Source of the DNA: Paenibacillus sp. R14(2021)
GTDB lineage: Bacteria > Bacillota > Bacilli > Paenibacillales > Paenibacillaceae
Length of the DNA stretch: 64,000 bases
Direction of reading: 5' to 3'
Assembly (NCBI RefSeq): GCF_019431355.1
Contig: NZ_CP080269.1
Span: forward strand, 1,736,001 to 1,800,000
Shown piece after piece: positions 34,070 to 43,209 of this stretch. The position numbers and the translations under genes are program-made. Within the stretch, counting starts at the first letter, position 1; every line of letters starts with the position of its first letter. A model generated the notes under the pieces. It searched no databases and was not told the DNA's origin. It saw nothing but the letters and a program-made list of their open reading frames with translations.

Positions 34070-35827
34070 TTAGGAGCTTTTGGATACCGCTGGGAAGTCA
34101 GCCGCAGGCTGTTCTCCCTGTACGGCGCGAAGCTTCTCATGAATTTGACTGCTCGTTCTGCAGCTCAGCAAGCTGTTGAACAAATCCCGGCTCTCCTGCT
34201 GCTTCAGCGTTAGCAGCCGCTCTTTAACGGGCAATATAGAATGCGCCGACATACTCAGCTCATCGATGTCCAGCGCCAGCCAAATCGGAAGCGCCTTAAG
34301 GTCGCCGGCCATCTCGCCGCATACGCCCACGTGAATGCCCTTGTGCTTGGCCGCTTCCACCGTCAGCTTGATCATCCGCAGCACGGACGGGTGATACGGC
34401 TCATACATATGCGAAATCTGCTCGTTCATCCGATCGACGGCAAGAGTGAATTGAATCAAGTCATTTGTGCCAATACTGAAGAAATCCACCTCATCGGCGA
34501 GCAAATCCGCGATGAGCACGGCAGCCGGCAGCTCGATCATGATGCCTACTTCCACTTTGTCCGCGAAGGGAAGCCCTTCGGTGCGCAGCTCCTGCTTGCA
34601 CTGCTCCAGCAGCGCGTTCGCAGCTTGTACCTCATCCACGGATGATATGAGCGGATACATGATTTTCACGTTGCCGTAATGGCTGGCGCGCAGAATCGCC
34701 CGCAGCTGCGTTTTGAACAAATCCGTTTTGTCGAGACAAATCCGGATCGCCCGGTACCCAAGAAACGGATTATCCTCTTCAGGTAATTCGAAGTAATCCA
34801 AATGCTTATCCCCGCCGATATCCAGCGTGCGAATAATGAGTGGCTTGCTGCCAAGCTTCTCCGCTACGGTCCGGTATACCTCGAATTGTTCTTCTTCTTG
34901 CGGCAGCCGGCTGCGATCCATATATAGAAATTCGGTACGGAACAAGCCTACGCCGTTCGTTCCGCTGGATAACGCGACGTCGAGCTCTTTCAGCGAGCTG
35001 ATATTGGCGCTGAGCTCCATTTCCTTGCCGTCCTGCGTAACCGGCTTGACGCTGACAATGCCCTTTAGCCGCTGCTTCTTCTCGCCGTACATAATCTGCT
35101 TGCTGGTGTACAAATCTACTAAGGACTGCTCCGGATGCAGATGAACCACGCCGAGCTCTCCATCTATAATCAGCATATCGCCTGTCTGGATCGCTTCTTC
35201 CAGCTTGGACTCAATGCCGACCACGAGCGGAACGCCGAGCGCTCTGGCCATGATAGAGGAATGCGAAGTCGTGCTGCCCGCAAGCGTCGCAATACCGAGC
35301 ACATGACTCGGATTCAGATGCGCCAGCTGCGAGGGAGACAGCTCCTTGGCAATCAGTATGAAAGGCTGCGTATCAGATGGCAGTGTAATCTCAGGAGCCC
35401 CCAGCAAATGCTTCAGCAGACGGTTGCCGACATCTTTGATGTCGAGCGCCCGCTCCTTCATGTATTCATCATCCAGCAGGTCAAACATCGTAACGAAATG
35501 GTCGATCGCTTCCTTGACCGCTACCTCGGCCGCTTTGTATTGGCGCTGGATGATGCCTTGGATTTCGTTCATGAAGACCGGATCGTCCAATATCGCCAAA
35601 TGTGCGTCGAATATATAGCTTTCCTCGGCGCCGACCACCTCGCGCAGCTCGTCCTTCATCTGTTCGATCTCGACCTTAGATGTGCGGATGCCTTCGTAGA
35701 GGCGGTCAAACTCTCGTGCCAAGTCGCCGACGTCTATTTTCTGCTCCGGCAAATCCCACTCCCAGTTGGGAAGGACAAACGCTTTGCCGATGGCGATACC
35801 TGATGAAGCCCCTATTCCTTGAATCAC
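34070..35827 (-). CDS. ptsI: Phosphoenolpyruvate-protein phosphotransferase (PTS enzyme I)
   Basis: 585 residues. GTG start overlapping the upstream EIICBA stop as GTGA. The N-terminal HPr-binding and phosphohistidine domains have H189 within STTSHSSIMAR (usual motif GGRTSHSAI). The C-terminal PEP-binding barrel has GLFRTEFLYMDR, FSIGTNDLIQF and the catalytic Cys in GVCGEMAGD. It passes phosphate from PEP to HPr. No ptsH lies in the operon, unlike Bacillus ptsGHI. The short Ser/Ala-rich tail past the barrel is slightly longer than usual. Confidence 0.95.
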   Translation of the reverse strand: MIQGIGASSGIAIGKAFVLPNWEWDLPEQKIDVGDLAREFDRLYEGIRTSKVEIEQMKDELREVVGAEESYIFDAHLAILDDPVFMNEIQGIIQRQYKAAEVAVKEAIDHFVTMFDLLDDEYMKERALDIKDVGNRLLKHLLGAPEITLPSDTQPFILIAKELSPSQLAHLNPSHVLGIATLAGSTTSHSSIMARALGVPLVVGIESKLEEAIQTGDMLIIDGELGVVHLHPEQSLVDLYTSKQIMYGEKKQRLKGIVSVKPVTQDGKEMELSANISSLKELDVALSSGTNGVGLFRTEFLYMDRSRLPQEEEQFEVYRTVAEKLGSKPLIIRTLDIGGDKHLDYFELPEEDNPFLGYRAIRICLDKTDLFKTQLRAILRASHYGNVKIMYPLISSVDEVQAANALLEQCKQELRTEGLPFADKVEVGIMIELPAAVLIADLLADEVDFFSIGTNDLIQFTLAVDRMNEQISHMYEPYHPSVLRMIKLTVEAAKHKGIHVGVCGEMAGDLKALPIWLALDIDELSMSAHSILPVKERLLTLKQQESRDLFNSLLSCRTSSQIHEKLRAVQGEQPAADFPAVSKSS

Positions 35828-37707
35828 GCTGTTTCCCCTCCACCGCTTCTCTCTTTTAGAACGACCGACATGACGGAAGCTTGCCCGCGCTTGACGCCCT
35901 TGAACGGCGCGAAGCTCCAGGAGCTGACCCGGTCCGAATTGGTAATGACCATCGGTGTTGCCAGCGATTTGCTTCCTTTGCGGATTTTCTGCATATCGAA
36001 CGTAATGAGCATCTGTCCCGGTTTCACCTGGTCGCCTTCCTTGACGACCGCGTGAAACCCGTGGCCCTTCAGCTGTGATGTATCGATGCCGATGTGCAGC
36101 AGCACTTCAAGCCCTTCTGGGGTCCGAATGCCGATGGCATGCATCGACGGATAAACATGAATGACCTTGCCGAATACGGGCGACACGAGTTCCCCTTTAT
36201 CCGGCATGAACGCAACGCCGTCACCGACGAGCTTGCCGGCGAAGATCGGGTCTGGCACCTCACTCAAAGGCATCATACGCCCTTGCACCGGCGAGCAGAA
36301 CAACACCCTCGATATATCTCTTCGAATCGCCTTGTCCATTTCCTCCCGTATGAGCTCGGAATACGTGCCGAACACGATCTGCACGTTGCCGCCCCCGAGC
36401 CGGATGACACCCGCGGCGCCGAGATGCTTCAGCGCGTTGTTGTCTATCTGCTTGTCGCTTCCGACCTTCAGACGCAGACGGGTTATACAGGCTTCCATCT
36501 GAATGATGTTCTCCTTGCCGCCGATCGCCTGCAAGATAAGCGGCGCGCGGTACGGAATATCGCCTGCCCATTCATCCAGCTGCGAACCTTCCTCGCGGCC
36601 CGGCGTTGGAATCCGGAATCTCCGAATCGCCCACCGGAACATGACGTAATACAACAATCCGAACAAGATGCCGATTGGTATAAGCAGCCAGCCGCGAGTC
36701 GACAGATGCTCGTTGATCAGATAATCGATAGCCCCCGCCGAGAACGAGAAGCCCGCGCGAATGCCAAGCTCGTACGTAATCCACATCATCATACCCGAGA
36801 GCAGCGCGTGGACGACGAATAGATATGGCGCCACAAATAAAAACGCGAATTCAATTGGTTCTGTGACACCCGTTAAGAAAGAAGCGAGAGCCGCAGTCAA
36901 GAATGTTTTGCGAATCTTCGGCTTCAAGTCCTCTCTCGCCTCATGAATGATAGCAAATGCAATCGCCGGCAGTGCGAACATCATCGTGGGATACAGCCCC
37001 GCCATGAATGCGCCGGCCGACGGGTCGCCGGCGAAGAAACGCGGCAAATCGCCGAAAATCATCATGCCGTCCGGCGCCTGATAACCGCCCACCTGAAACC
37101 AGAATACATGGCTGACCAAGTGGTGCAGCCCGAATACGACCAGGATGCGCAGCACGAACCCGAACAGAAACACACCGAAGCCCCCGCCCGAGTTGACGAT
37201 ATCCCCGAGCTCAATGAGCGCGTTATGTATGATCGGCGCGATCTGTACCATCACGATCGCCCAAAGCGTGGAGAAGACGCTGACGATCAACGGAATAAAG
37301 CGGGGTCCTCCGAAAAACTGAATGTATTCCGGCAGCTTGATTGATTTGAATCGTTCGTTCAAAATACTGGTGACGATGCCGATAATGACGCCGGTAAAAA
37401 CCGTCGGCTCCAGCTCGTAATGGCTCGCATTAATAATGCTTGTATAGATGAACATCCCTGCGATCGCGGCGAGTCCAGCCGTACCCGCATTGCTCGTCAT
37501 CCCCATCGCAACGCCGAACGCAAATAAATACGGCAAATAACGAAACAGTGCTTCGCCTGCCATTAGCAGATGTGTATGGATACTCGGCATACCCATCGAG
37601 TCCCAAGGCAGCGAACTGAGAGCGATAAATACCGCTGCCCCTGGCAGCACGATGGTTGGAAGCATCAAGGATCGGCCGAGTTGCTGCAAATGACCCATGA
37701 TGTTCAT
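35824..37707 (-). CDS. PTS EIICBA sugar transporter, glucose / N-acetylglucosamine class
   Basis: 627 residues. EIIC (about 1-360, around ten membrane segments) has VTEPIEFAFLFVAPYLFVVHALL. EIIB has the phosphocysteine C407 (MEACITRLRLKV). EIIA has the phosphohistidine H538 (EVLLHIGIDT). The N-terminus MNIMGHLQQLGRSLMLPTIVLPGAA is closer to NagE/NagP than to PtsG, but the sugar cannot be fixed by eye. The three domains fused in one chain take phosphate from HPr and hand it to the incoming sugar. It overlaps ptsI by 4 bp. Confidence 0.9.
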   Translation of the reverse strand: MNIMGHLQQLGRSLMLPTIVLPGAAVFIALSSLPWDSMGMPSIHTHLLMAGEALFRYLPYLFAFGVAMGMTSNAGTAGLAAIAGMFIYTSIINASHYELEPTVFTGVIIGIVTSILNERFKSIKLPEYIQFFGGPRFIPLIVSVFSTLWAIVMVQIAPIIHNALIELGDIVNSGGGFGVFLFGFVLRILVVFGLHHLVSHVFWFQVGGYQAPDGMMIFGDLPRFFAGDPSAGAFMAGLYPTMMFALPAIAFAIIHEAREDLKPKIRKTFLTAALASFLTGVTEPIEFAFLFVAPYLFVVHALLSGMMMWITYELGIRAGFSFSAGAIDYLINEHLSTRGWLLIPIGILFGLLYYVMFRWAIRRFRIPTPGREEGSQLDEWAGDIPYRAPLILQAIGGKENIIQMEACITRLRLKVGSDKQIDNNALKHLGAAGVIRLGGGNVQIVFGTYSELIREEMDKAIRRDISRVLFCSPVQGRMMPLSEVPDPIFAGKLVGDGVAFMPDKGELVSPVFGKVIHVYPSMHAIGIRTPEGLEVLLHIGIDTSQLKGHGFHAVVKEGDQVKPGQMLITFDMQKIRKGSKSLATPMVITNSDRVSSWSFAPFKGVKRGQASVMSVVLKERSGGGETA

Positions 37708-37774
37708 AAGTTTCCCCCTTTCTATCTATGGGATCGCGGCTTCGCTATCGAAATCGGTCACGGATTCTTATTTG

Positions 37775-37803
37775 ATCGTAAGGGTTTCCTCCCCCATTGT
37801 CAA
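37775..37803 (-). promoter_or_regulatory. Sigma-A promoter of the EIICBA-ptsI operon
   Basis: Consensus TTGACA, a 17-bp spacer and TACGAT on the minus strand. This leaves an untranslated leader of about 60 bases, too short for the long antiterminator targets seen on Bacillus ptsG. Confidence 0.65.
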
Positions 37804-37837
37804 AAAGAAAACGGCGGACCCGAAGTCCGCCGTCCCG
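37803..37837 (-). terminator. Terminator of the repetitive-protein gene
   Basis: Minus strand ACGGCGGACT / GTCCGCCGT with a short loop and TTTTCTTTTTG. Its T tract runs straight into the -35 of the next promoter. Confidence 0.85.
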
Positions 37838-37865
37838 TCACAACGTTCAGCCCGGATGCTGCGGC

Positions 37866-38579
37866 TTAGAAACGTTGTTGGTTGTTGCCCATGCCCATTT
37901 GGCTTCCACTAGCGGTATAACCCGTGCGGGATATGACCGGACCTTGGTTGGCATACCCGAAGCTCTGCAGAACCGGGGTGTTGCCAGCTTGGCTCGTAAA
38001 GTTCGTCGCACCGTACCCTGCGTTCATGCCTTGACTTTGCGCTTGATAGCCGCCAAAGTGCGAGATCACCGGCTGCGATTGGGATTGGTTTACGTATTGA
38101 GTCGTTTGCTGCGGCTGAGCTTGCTGCGCTTGGTAGCCGCCGAAGTGCGAAATCACCGGCTGCGAGCTCGCGTTATAGGAGCTTTGACCGAATCCGGATT
38201 GATACTGCATACCGGACGATTGGTAAGGCTGGGCCTGCTGCGTGTTTTGCGCTTGATAGCCGCCTACGTGCGAAATTACCGGCTGCGAGTTCGCTTGAAT
38301 GGAGCTGCCGCCGAAGTGCGACAGCACAGGCTGCGAGTTGTTCGAGAAGTTTTGGCTGGAGAACGAATTCATAGAGGCTTGTTGGCCGTAACCGCTGTTC
38401 GCCGAATAACCCAGATGAGAGATGACCGGTCCCGTGTTCGATTGGGCGGAAATGCTGCCGGGTTGCTGCTTCGGAATGCCTTGGTAGTTGGATTGTACAT
38501 AGCCCGATGGTTGATATTGGTTCTGCTGCTTCATTCCCGATGCGTTCATGCCAAAGCCCTGCTGCCCGTATTGATTCAT
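37866..38579 (-). CDS. Repetitive Gln/Ser/Gly/Tyr-rich protein, possible spore-surface protein
   Basis: 237 residues; AGGAGG 11 bases upstream. I know no named family for it. Composition is dominated by Gln, Ser, Gly, Asn, Tyr and Ala with almost no charged residues. About seven copies of a degenerate unit [Q/G/T]PV[I/L]SH[F/L/V]G(G)Y occur, three of them as QPVISH.GGYQAQ. Units are spaced 15-45 residues apart. There is no signal peptide or membrane segment. Low complexity with tyrosine and glutamine is typical of coat or exosporium proteins, but that role is inference. It has its own terminator. Confidence 0.75.
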   Translation of the reverse strand: MNQYGQQGFGMNASGMKQQNQYQPSGYVQSNYQGIPKQQPGSISAQSNTGPVISHLGYSANSGYGQQASMNSFSSQNFSNNSQPVLSHFGGSSIQANSQPVISHVGGYQAQNTQQAQPYQSSGMQYQSGFGQSSYNASSQPVISHFGGYQAQQAQPQQTTQYVNQSQSQPVISHFGGYQAQSQGMNAGYGATNFTSQAGNTPVLQSFGYANQGPVISRTGYTASGSQMGMGNNQQRF

Positions 38580-38693
38580 CGTCGTGTTGTCCTCCTAGAA
38601 ATCCTGGGATTTGGCCCCGAGCTCGACGGCTTCAATGCCTCGGTTCTCGAAAGCCTCCTTTATTGTTGGAGAGACAACACAAAATTATAACCG

Positions 38694-39128
38694 TTAGGAT
38701 TTGGAATTCCCGTGCGGCAGCAAAATGGAGTCTTCTACTTTAATGCATCGGTCCATAATTACAGTCAAGCCGGCCTTGGCGGCAATGTCCGCTGCTTCCC
38801 CGCTCTCGACGCCAAGCTGCAACCAGAGCGCCTTAGCGCCGATCGCTGCGGCATCAGCTGCGATCGGCGGTGTATGCTCGCTGCGCCGGAAGACGTTGAC
38901 GAGATCGACCGGCTCCGGAATGTCGCGAAGGGACGGATAGCTGCGTTCGCCTAAGATGACATCGGCGTTCGGATTGACGGGAATGATTCGGTAGCCCTTG
39001 GCCTGCATCGCTGCCGCAACCATGTGCGACGTCCGCTCCGGATTGTCCGACAAGCCTACGACCGCGATTGTATGCGTGGCTTCCAGCAGTTGTTTGATTT
39101 CGTCTCGCGAAGGATTTGTGAATGTCAT
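38694..39128 (-). CDS. CoA-binding domain protein (YccU/YkaA-like)
   Basis: 144 residues with AAAGG in front of the ATG. Rossmann-type CoA-binding domain: TIAVVGLSDNPERTSHMVAAAMQAKGYRIIPVNPNAD, then SYPSLRDIPEPVDLVNVFRRSEHTPPI and ALWLQLGVESGEAADIAAKAGLTVIMDRCIKVE. It is the stand-alone form related to the succinyl-CoA ligase alpha domain. The partner and reaction are unknown. It lies 67 bases downstream of aroA and may be read through from it. Confidence 0.9.
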   Translation of the reverse strand: MTFTNPSRDEIKQLLEATHTIAVVGLSDNPERTSHMVAAAMQAKGYRIIPVNPNADVILGERSYPSLRDIPEPVDLVNVFRRSEHTPPIAADAAAIGAKALWLQLGVESGEAADIAAKAGLTVIMDRCIKVEDSILLPHGNSKS

Positions 39129-39195
39129 ACGGCACAGTCCTTTCCCTATTTCGGCTTAGAGCACGAGCCTTGTCGCTGATACCCGTGTCTTATTT

Positions 39196-40488
39196 CTAGT
39201 CAACCCATTCCACGTTCGCGCCAAGCGATTTCATGTGATCGAAGAAGATCGGATACGACTTCGCAACATGATGCGCGTCATGAATACGGATTGGCTTCTT
39301 CGCGCGAAGACCAACGACGGTCAAGGCCATAATGACGCGGTGATCGTAATGCGCGTTAATGTCCACGCCGCCCTCGACGCCTTCCGGACGACCATGCACG
39401 ATGATCTCGCTGCGGCGTTCTTCCACGTTGGCGCCTGCTTTACGAAGCTCGTTCAAATAATCCGTGATCCGGTCGCATTCCTTGTAGCGGAGATTCTCGA
39501 CATCGTAGAACCGGGATGTGCCCTCGGCGAATACAGCCGCGGCCACCATAGCCAGCACGGCATCCGTCGCTTTGTCGCCGTCGAATTCCAGTGCCTTGAG
39601 CTTGCCATTACCTTGGACGTGCACGGTGCCATTCTCATGCGTCAGAGGTACTTCCATCATGCGAAGCACATCGACGATCGCGCGCTCACCTTGCTTGCTG
39701 TTCTCCATCAAGCGGTGCAGCTTTACGTCAGACTGTGTCACGGCCGCTGCAGCGAGTACAGCTGCGGAGCCAGGGTAGTCACCTTGAACAATATACTGCT
39801 TGGCCTCGTACCGCTGGCCGCCCTTCACGCGGTAGTGCATTAGATCGTCGCTAGCTTCGATGACGATTCCCGCCTGCTCCAGCACCTCGAGCGTTTGGCC
39901 GACGACGACTTTGGATTTCAGGTCATGCAGCACTTCGATCTCGCTGTCTTCCGCAAGAAGCGGCGTTAAGAACAGCAGCGCGCTCAAGAATTGAGAGCTT
40001 ACGCTGCCGGATACTTGGATTTTACCGCCCTTGGCTGCGCCGCCGCGGATGGTAATCGGCAGCTTGCCGTCGTTATGCTGCACGTCAACGCCGATCTGGC
40101 GGAGCGCATTAATTAGATCGTCATGCGGCCGTTTGCCGAGGGAATCCGGGTAGCGGTTAATGAACGTCACGTCAGGAGCAAGCGCCGCGATCGCCATTAG
40201 GAAGCGCAGAACCGCACCGGCATTGCCGACATCCAGCTCTTTCACGTCGTGCGGACGGGAACCGAAGCCCTTGATGGTTATCTTCTCTTCGTCTTCCTCG
40301 ATCACGGCGCCGAGATCGCGGATGCATCGGCGCATCGCGTCGCTGTCTTCGCTGTGCGCAGGGTAATAGATTGTGCTCGTACCTTCCGCTAGCGCCGCCA
40401 CCAGCAGGTAGCGCGTCGTATAATTCTTGGAAGATAGTGCTTGAAGTTCGCCTTGCAATTTGGGCGTAGGGGTTACAATAACGTCCAT
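39196..40488 (-). CDS. aroA: 3-phosphoshikimate 1-carboxyvinyltransferase (divergent EPSP synthase)
   Basis: 430 residues, AAGGAG 13 bases before the ATG. It joins PEP to shikimate-3-phosphate in aromatic amino acid synthesis. The fold markers GSVSSQFLSALL, GDYPGSAAVLAAAA, YDHRVIMALTVV and HHVAKSYPIFF are intact, as are catalytic residues equivalent to E. coli Lys22, Arg27, Asp313 and Glu341. Three PEP-site positions differ. The SKS of E. coli is SKN here. NAGTAMRP is NAGAVLRF, so Thr97 becomes Ala and Pro101 becomes Phe. aroK lies 32 bases upstream in the same operon. Confidence 0.9.
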   Translation of the reverse strand: MDVIVTPTPKLQGELQALSSKNYTTRYLLVAALAEGTSTIYYPAHSEDSDAMRRCIRDLGAVIEEDEEKITIKGFGSRPHDVKELDVGNAGAVLRFLMAIAALAPDVTFINRYPDSLGKRPHDDLINALRQIGVDVQHNDGKLPITIRGGAAKGGKIQVSGSVSSQFLSALLFLTPLLAEDSEIEVLHDLKSKVVVGQTLEVLEQAGIVIEASDDLMHYRVKGGQRYEAKQYIVQGDYPGSAAVLAAAAVTQSDVKLHRLMENSKQGERAIVDVLRMMEVPLTHENGTVHVQGNGKLKALEFDGDKATDAVLAMVAAAVFAEGTSRFYDVENLRYKECDRITDYLNELRKAGANVEERRSEIIVHGRPEGVEGGVDINAHYDHRVIMALTVVGLRAKKPIRIHDAHHVAKSYPIFFDHMKSLGANVEWVD

Positions 40489-40520
40489 AGTGTCCGTAAA
40501 ACTCCTTCGTTAGTAGAATG

Positions 40521-41051
40521 TCAGACTTTGCTCTGTTCCATGGCTTGCTGAATCTGTTCCACAACCTCTTTCACGCTGAGCTGCGTCGTATCGATGGTCA
40601 AATGGGCAAAATCGTATGCACCCTTGCGGTCCTCGAGCAGCTTATATACGCGTTCGCGAACATCGCCTTGCAGAAGCGGCCGGTCAGGATCCTGGCTGAC
40701 GCGCGCGATTACCTGCTCCGGATCTGCCGTCAACGCAACGACAAAGCTGCCTTGAAGCATCAGCTCGCGGTTGGCCGGAGCCAGCACTGCGCCTCCGCCG
40801 GTGGCAATAATCAGCGGCCCTTCCGATTGGAGCACTTCGGCAAGCGCAGCGGTCTCGGCAGCACGAAAATGCTGTTCCCCGCGGCTAGCGAAGATAGATG
40901 CGATCGTCTCTCCCTCTCGTCTTACGATCTCGGCATCCACGTCGCAAGTCGTACATCCGAGCTGCTCTGCCAGCTGTTTGCCGACCGTAGATTTACCCGT
41001 TCCCATAAAACCGATGAGCACGACATGCTGCCGCGGCTTCCTATTGCTCAT
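40521..41051 (-). CDS. aroK: Shikimate kinase
   Basis: 176 residues; GGAAGGTG 7 bases before the ATG. P-loop GFMGTGKST, substrate-binding DVDAEIVRREG (Asp/Asp/Arg), the FRAAET segment, IATGGGAVL with the GGG shikimate clamp, and the lid arginine in DRPLLQGD. It phosphorylates shikimate, one step before aroA, which follows 32 bases downstream. Confidence 0.95.
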   Translation of the reverse strand: MSNRKPRQHVVLIGFMGTGKSTVGKQLAEQLGCTTCDVDAEIVRREGETIASIFASRGEQHFRAAETAALAEVLQSEGPLIIATGGGAVLAPANRELMLQGSFVVALTADPEQVIARVSQDPDRPLLQGDVRERVYKLLEDRKGAYDFAHLTIDTTQLSVKEVVEQIQQAMEQSKV

Positions 41052-41198
41052 TCACGAACACCTTCCCACCTGCGATCTAACACGATAAACATGTCCCATG
41101 ATTATACCATTTTTAAGTTTTAACGGGTATAAAAAACTTGTTTCTACCGTAGAGTTGATAGTACGGCTGCAAACATTCGAATAGAGGAGTGACTCCCC

Positions 41199-41498
41199 AT
41201 GGCTCCACTGCCCGAGCCCTTCTCCGTCCAGTACCGCATGGACCGGATCAATAACCCCGATTACCCGTTGTCGCGCGAAGACGTGATTTGGACGCTGGAA
41301 TATGTAAAAAAGAAAATGGCTGACGAAGCACCCGATTTACTCGGTCTCCCCCAGCCATTCCTGTTACGAAAATTTCAATGCTTCGCCGAAGCTTCCCTGC
41401 TGCTCCTCAAGCAGCGCAGCGGCTGCGGCCCGGAAGCCGACCGGCTGCGTCACTGTCTGCAGGAAGTCATGTCGGGTCTTACGATTGAATCCAATTGA
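41199..41498 (+). CDS. Small conserved hypothetical protein
   Basis: 99 residues with GAGGAG 8-9 bases before the ATG. I do not recognise the family. The sequence is soluble and mainly helical: [35 protein letters not shown], then [24 protein letters not shown] and a final helix. The last 20 bp overlap the end of the convergent gndA gene. A strong ribosome site and a regular codon pattern support it as real. Confidence 0.65.
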   Translation: MAPLPEPFSVQYRMDRINNPDYPLSREDVIWTLEYVKKKMADEAPDLLGLPQPFLLRKFQCFAEASLLLLKQRSGCGPEADRLRHCLQEVMSGLTIESN

Positions 41499-42894
41499 AG
41501 TGGAACGTGCCTTCTTTGTCCACACGCTTGAACGTATGTGCGCCGAAGTAGTCGCGCTGCGCTTGCAGCAGGTTAGCCGGCAGGCGCTCCGTACGGTAGC
41601 TGTCGTAGTAGGACAGCGCGCTTGCGAAGGCAGGAACCGGGATTCCTTGCGTCACAGCAGTCGCGATGACTTCGCGCCATGCACCTTGGTACGATTCCAC
41701 GATTTCTTGGAAGTAGCTGTCAAGCAGCAGGTTGGATAGGCCTGCATTGCGGTCGTAGGCATCCTTGATGTTTTGCAGGAAGCCTGCGCGGATGATGCAG
41801 CCGCCGCGGAAGATCATCGCGATATCGCCGTAACGCAGATTCCAGCCGTACTCATCGGATGCTGCGCGCATTTGCGCGAAGCCTTGCGCGTAAGAGCAAA
41901 TTTTGCTTGCGAACAGCGCTTTGCGGACGGATTCGACGAACGCCGCTTTGTCGCCTTGGTACGGAGCCGCTTTCGGTCCTTTGAGCAGCTTGCTCGCTTC
42001 GACGCGCTCTTGTTTCAGTGCGGACAAGAAACGGGAGAAGACGGATTCGGTAATGATGGACAGCGGTACGCCGAGATCAAGCGCGCTTTGGCTTGTCCAC
42101 TTGCCCGTACCCTTCTGGCCGGCGGAATCCAAAATGACGTCGACCATCGGTTTGTTCGTGTCCGGATCGTATTTGGAGAAAATGTCAGCCGTAATTTCGA
42201 TCAGGTAGCTGTCTAGCTCGCCTTTGTTCCATTCCGTGAAAATCGATTGCAGCTCTTCCGTGCTGACGCCCAGCACGCGGCTCAGCAGGTCGTAAGCTTC
42301 GCAGATCAGCTGCATGTCGCCATACTCAATACCGTTGTGAACCATCTTCACATAGTGACCCGCGCCGTCCGGTCCGATGTATGTGCAGCAAGGATCTCCG
42401 CCGACTTTGGCGGAGATTGCCGTAAGGATCGGCTCAACCAGCTTATATGCGGACTCTTGACCGCCCGGCATGATGGACGGTCCTTTCAGCGCGCCTTCTT
42501 CACCGCCGGATACGCCGGTTCCGATGAAGCGGATGCCGCGTCCTTCAAGGTCTTTGCTGCGGCGCTGCGTGTCAGGGAAGTAGGCGTTGCCGCCGTCGAT
42601 GATGATATCGCCTTCGTCCAGCAGCGGCACGAGCGCATCGATCGTCGCGTCCGTACCCGCGCCGGCTTGCACCATGATCAGGATTTTGCGCGGCGATTCC
42701 AGCGATGCCACGAATTCTTCGATTGTGTATGTACCGACTAGGTTTTTGCCAGCCGCTTCTTCTTTCATGAAGTCGTCCGTTTTCTCGCGGGAGCGGTTGA
42801 ATACGGATACCGTAAACCCTCTGCTCTCAATGTTAAGCGCAAGGTTCTTACCCATGACGGCAAGTCCGATAACACCGATTTGTTGTTTAGACAT
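41479..42894 (-). CDS. gndA: 6-phosphogluconate dehydrogenase (decarboxylating)
   Basis: 471 residues from ATG ([23 protein letters not shown]), with GGAAGAG upstream; a frame to 42951 lacks a site. Rossmann start [16 protein letters not shown] (the Arg contacts NADP), [21 protein letters not shown], catalytic Lys in [16 protein letters not shown], the signature [20 protein letters not shown], and the C-terminal R/H elements ([14 protein letters not shown]). It oxidises 6-phosphogluconate to ribulose-5-phosphate, CO2 and NADPH. Length and motifs fit the long NADP-type enzyme. Confidence 0.96.
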   Translation of the reverse strand: MSKQQIGVIGLAVMGKNLALNIESRGFTVSVFNRSREKTDDFMKEEAAGKNLVGTYTIEEFVASLESPRKILIMVQAGAGTDATIDALVPLLDEGDIIIDGGNAYFPDTQRRSKDLEGRGIRFIGTGVSGGEEGALKGPSIMPGGQESAYKLVEPILTAISAKVGGDPCCTYIGPDGAGHYVKMVHNGIEYGDMQLICEAYDLLSRVLGVSTEELQSIFTEWNKGELDSYLIEITADIFSKYDPDTNKPMVDVILDSAGQKGTGKWTSQSALDLGVPLSIITESVFSRFLSALKQERVEASKLLKGPKAAPYQGDKAAFVESVRKALFASKICSYAQGFAQMRAASDEYGWNLRYGDIAMIFRGGCIIRAGFLQNIKDAYDRNAGLSNLLLDSYFQEIVESYQGAWREVIATAVTQGIPVPAFASALSYYDSYRTERLPANLLQAQRDYFGAHTFKRVDKEGTFHFNWIQS

Positions 42895-43148
42895 TGATCT
42901 CTTCCACACCTTTTCTCTAATGTAGTGATGCAGCAACGCGCGTCGTGCCAATAGGCTCCGTGCGCAAACAATACTCCTATTTTACTCCTTTTGACGCGCA
43001 ATGAAAACCTTGTTCGTGAGAAAATTGCCCAGAACGCAGTAAGCCCTCGGGAAAAGCTTGGCATAGTGCTAGCCTTCCATTAAAGAATCAGGTTCATTCC
43101 CGGCATATCGGCCGGCCTCTATTGAAAGCCGAAATTTCGGCAAAAACA
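42895..43148. other. Intergenic region upstream of gndA
   Basis: About 250 bases without a gene. It must hold the gndA promoter: a TAAAAT about 80 bases upstream is a weak -10 candidate with no good -35. I see no conserved RNA or repeat here. Confidence 0.4.
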
Positions 43149-43188
43149 AAATAAACTCCCGGCTCGCAAGCATCCGGGAGTTTATTTC
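43149..43188 (-). terminator. Terminator of the gene at 43210-43806
   Basis: AAATAAACTCCCGG / CCGGGAGTTTATTT, a 14-bp perfect stem with an 11-base loop. Confidence 0.85.
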
Positions 43189-43209
43189 ATGACTTCAAGC
43201 GCGGGTATT

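Noticed and set aside
37866-38579. Repeats read as a CRISPR array
   Set aside because: The repeats are degenerate, uneven in spacing and in one reading frame, so they are protein repeats.
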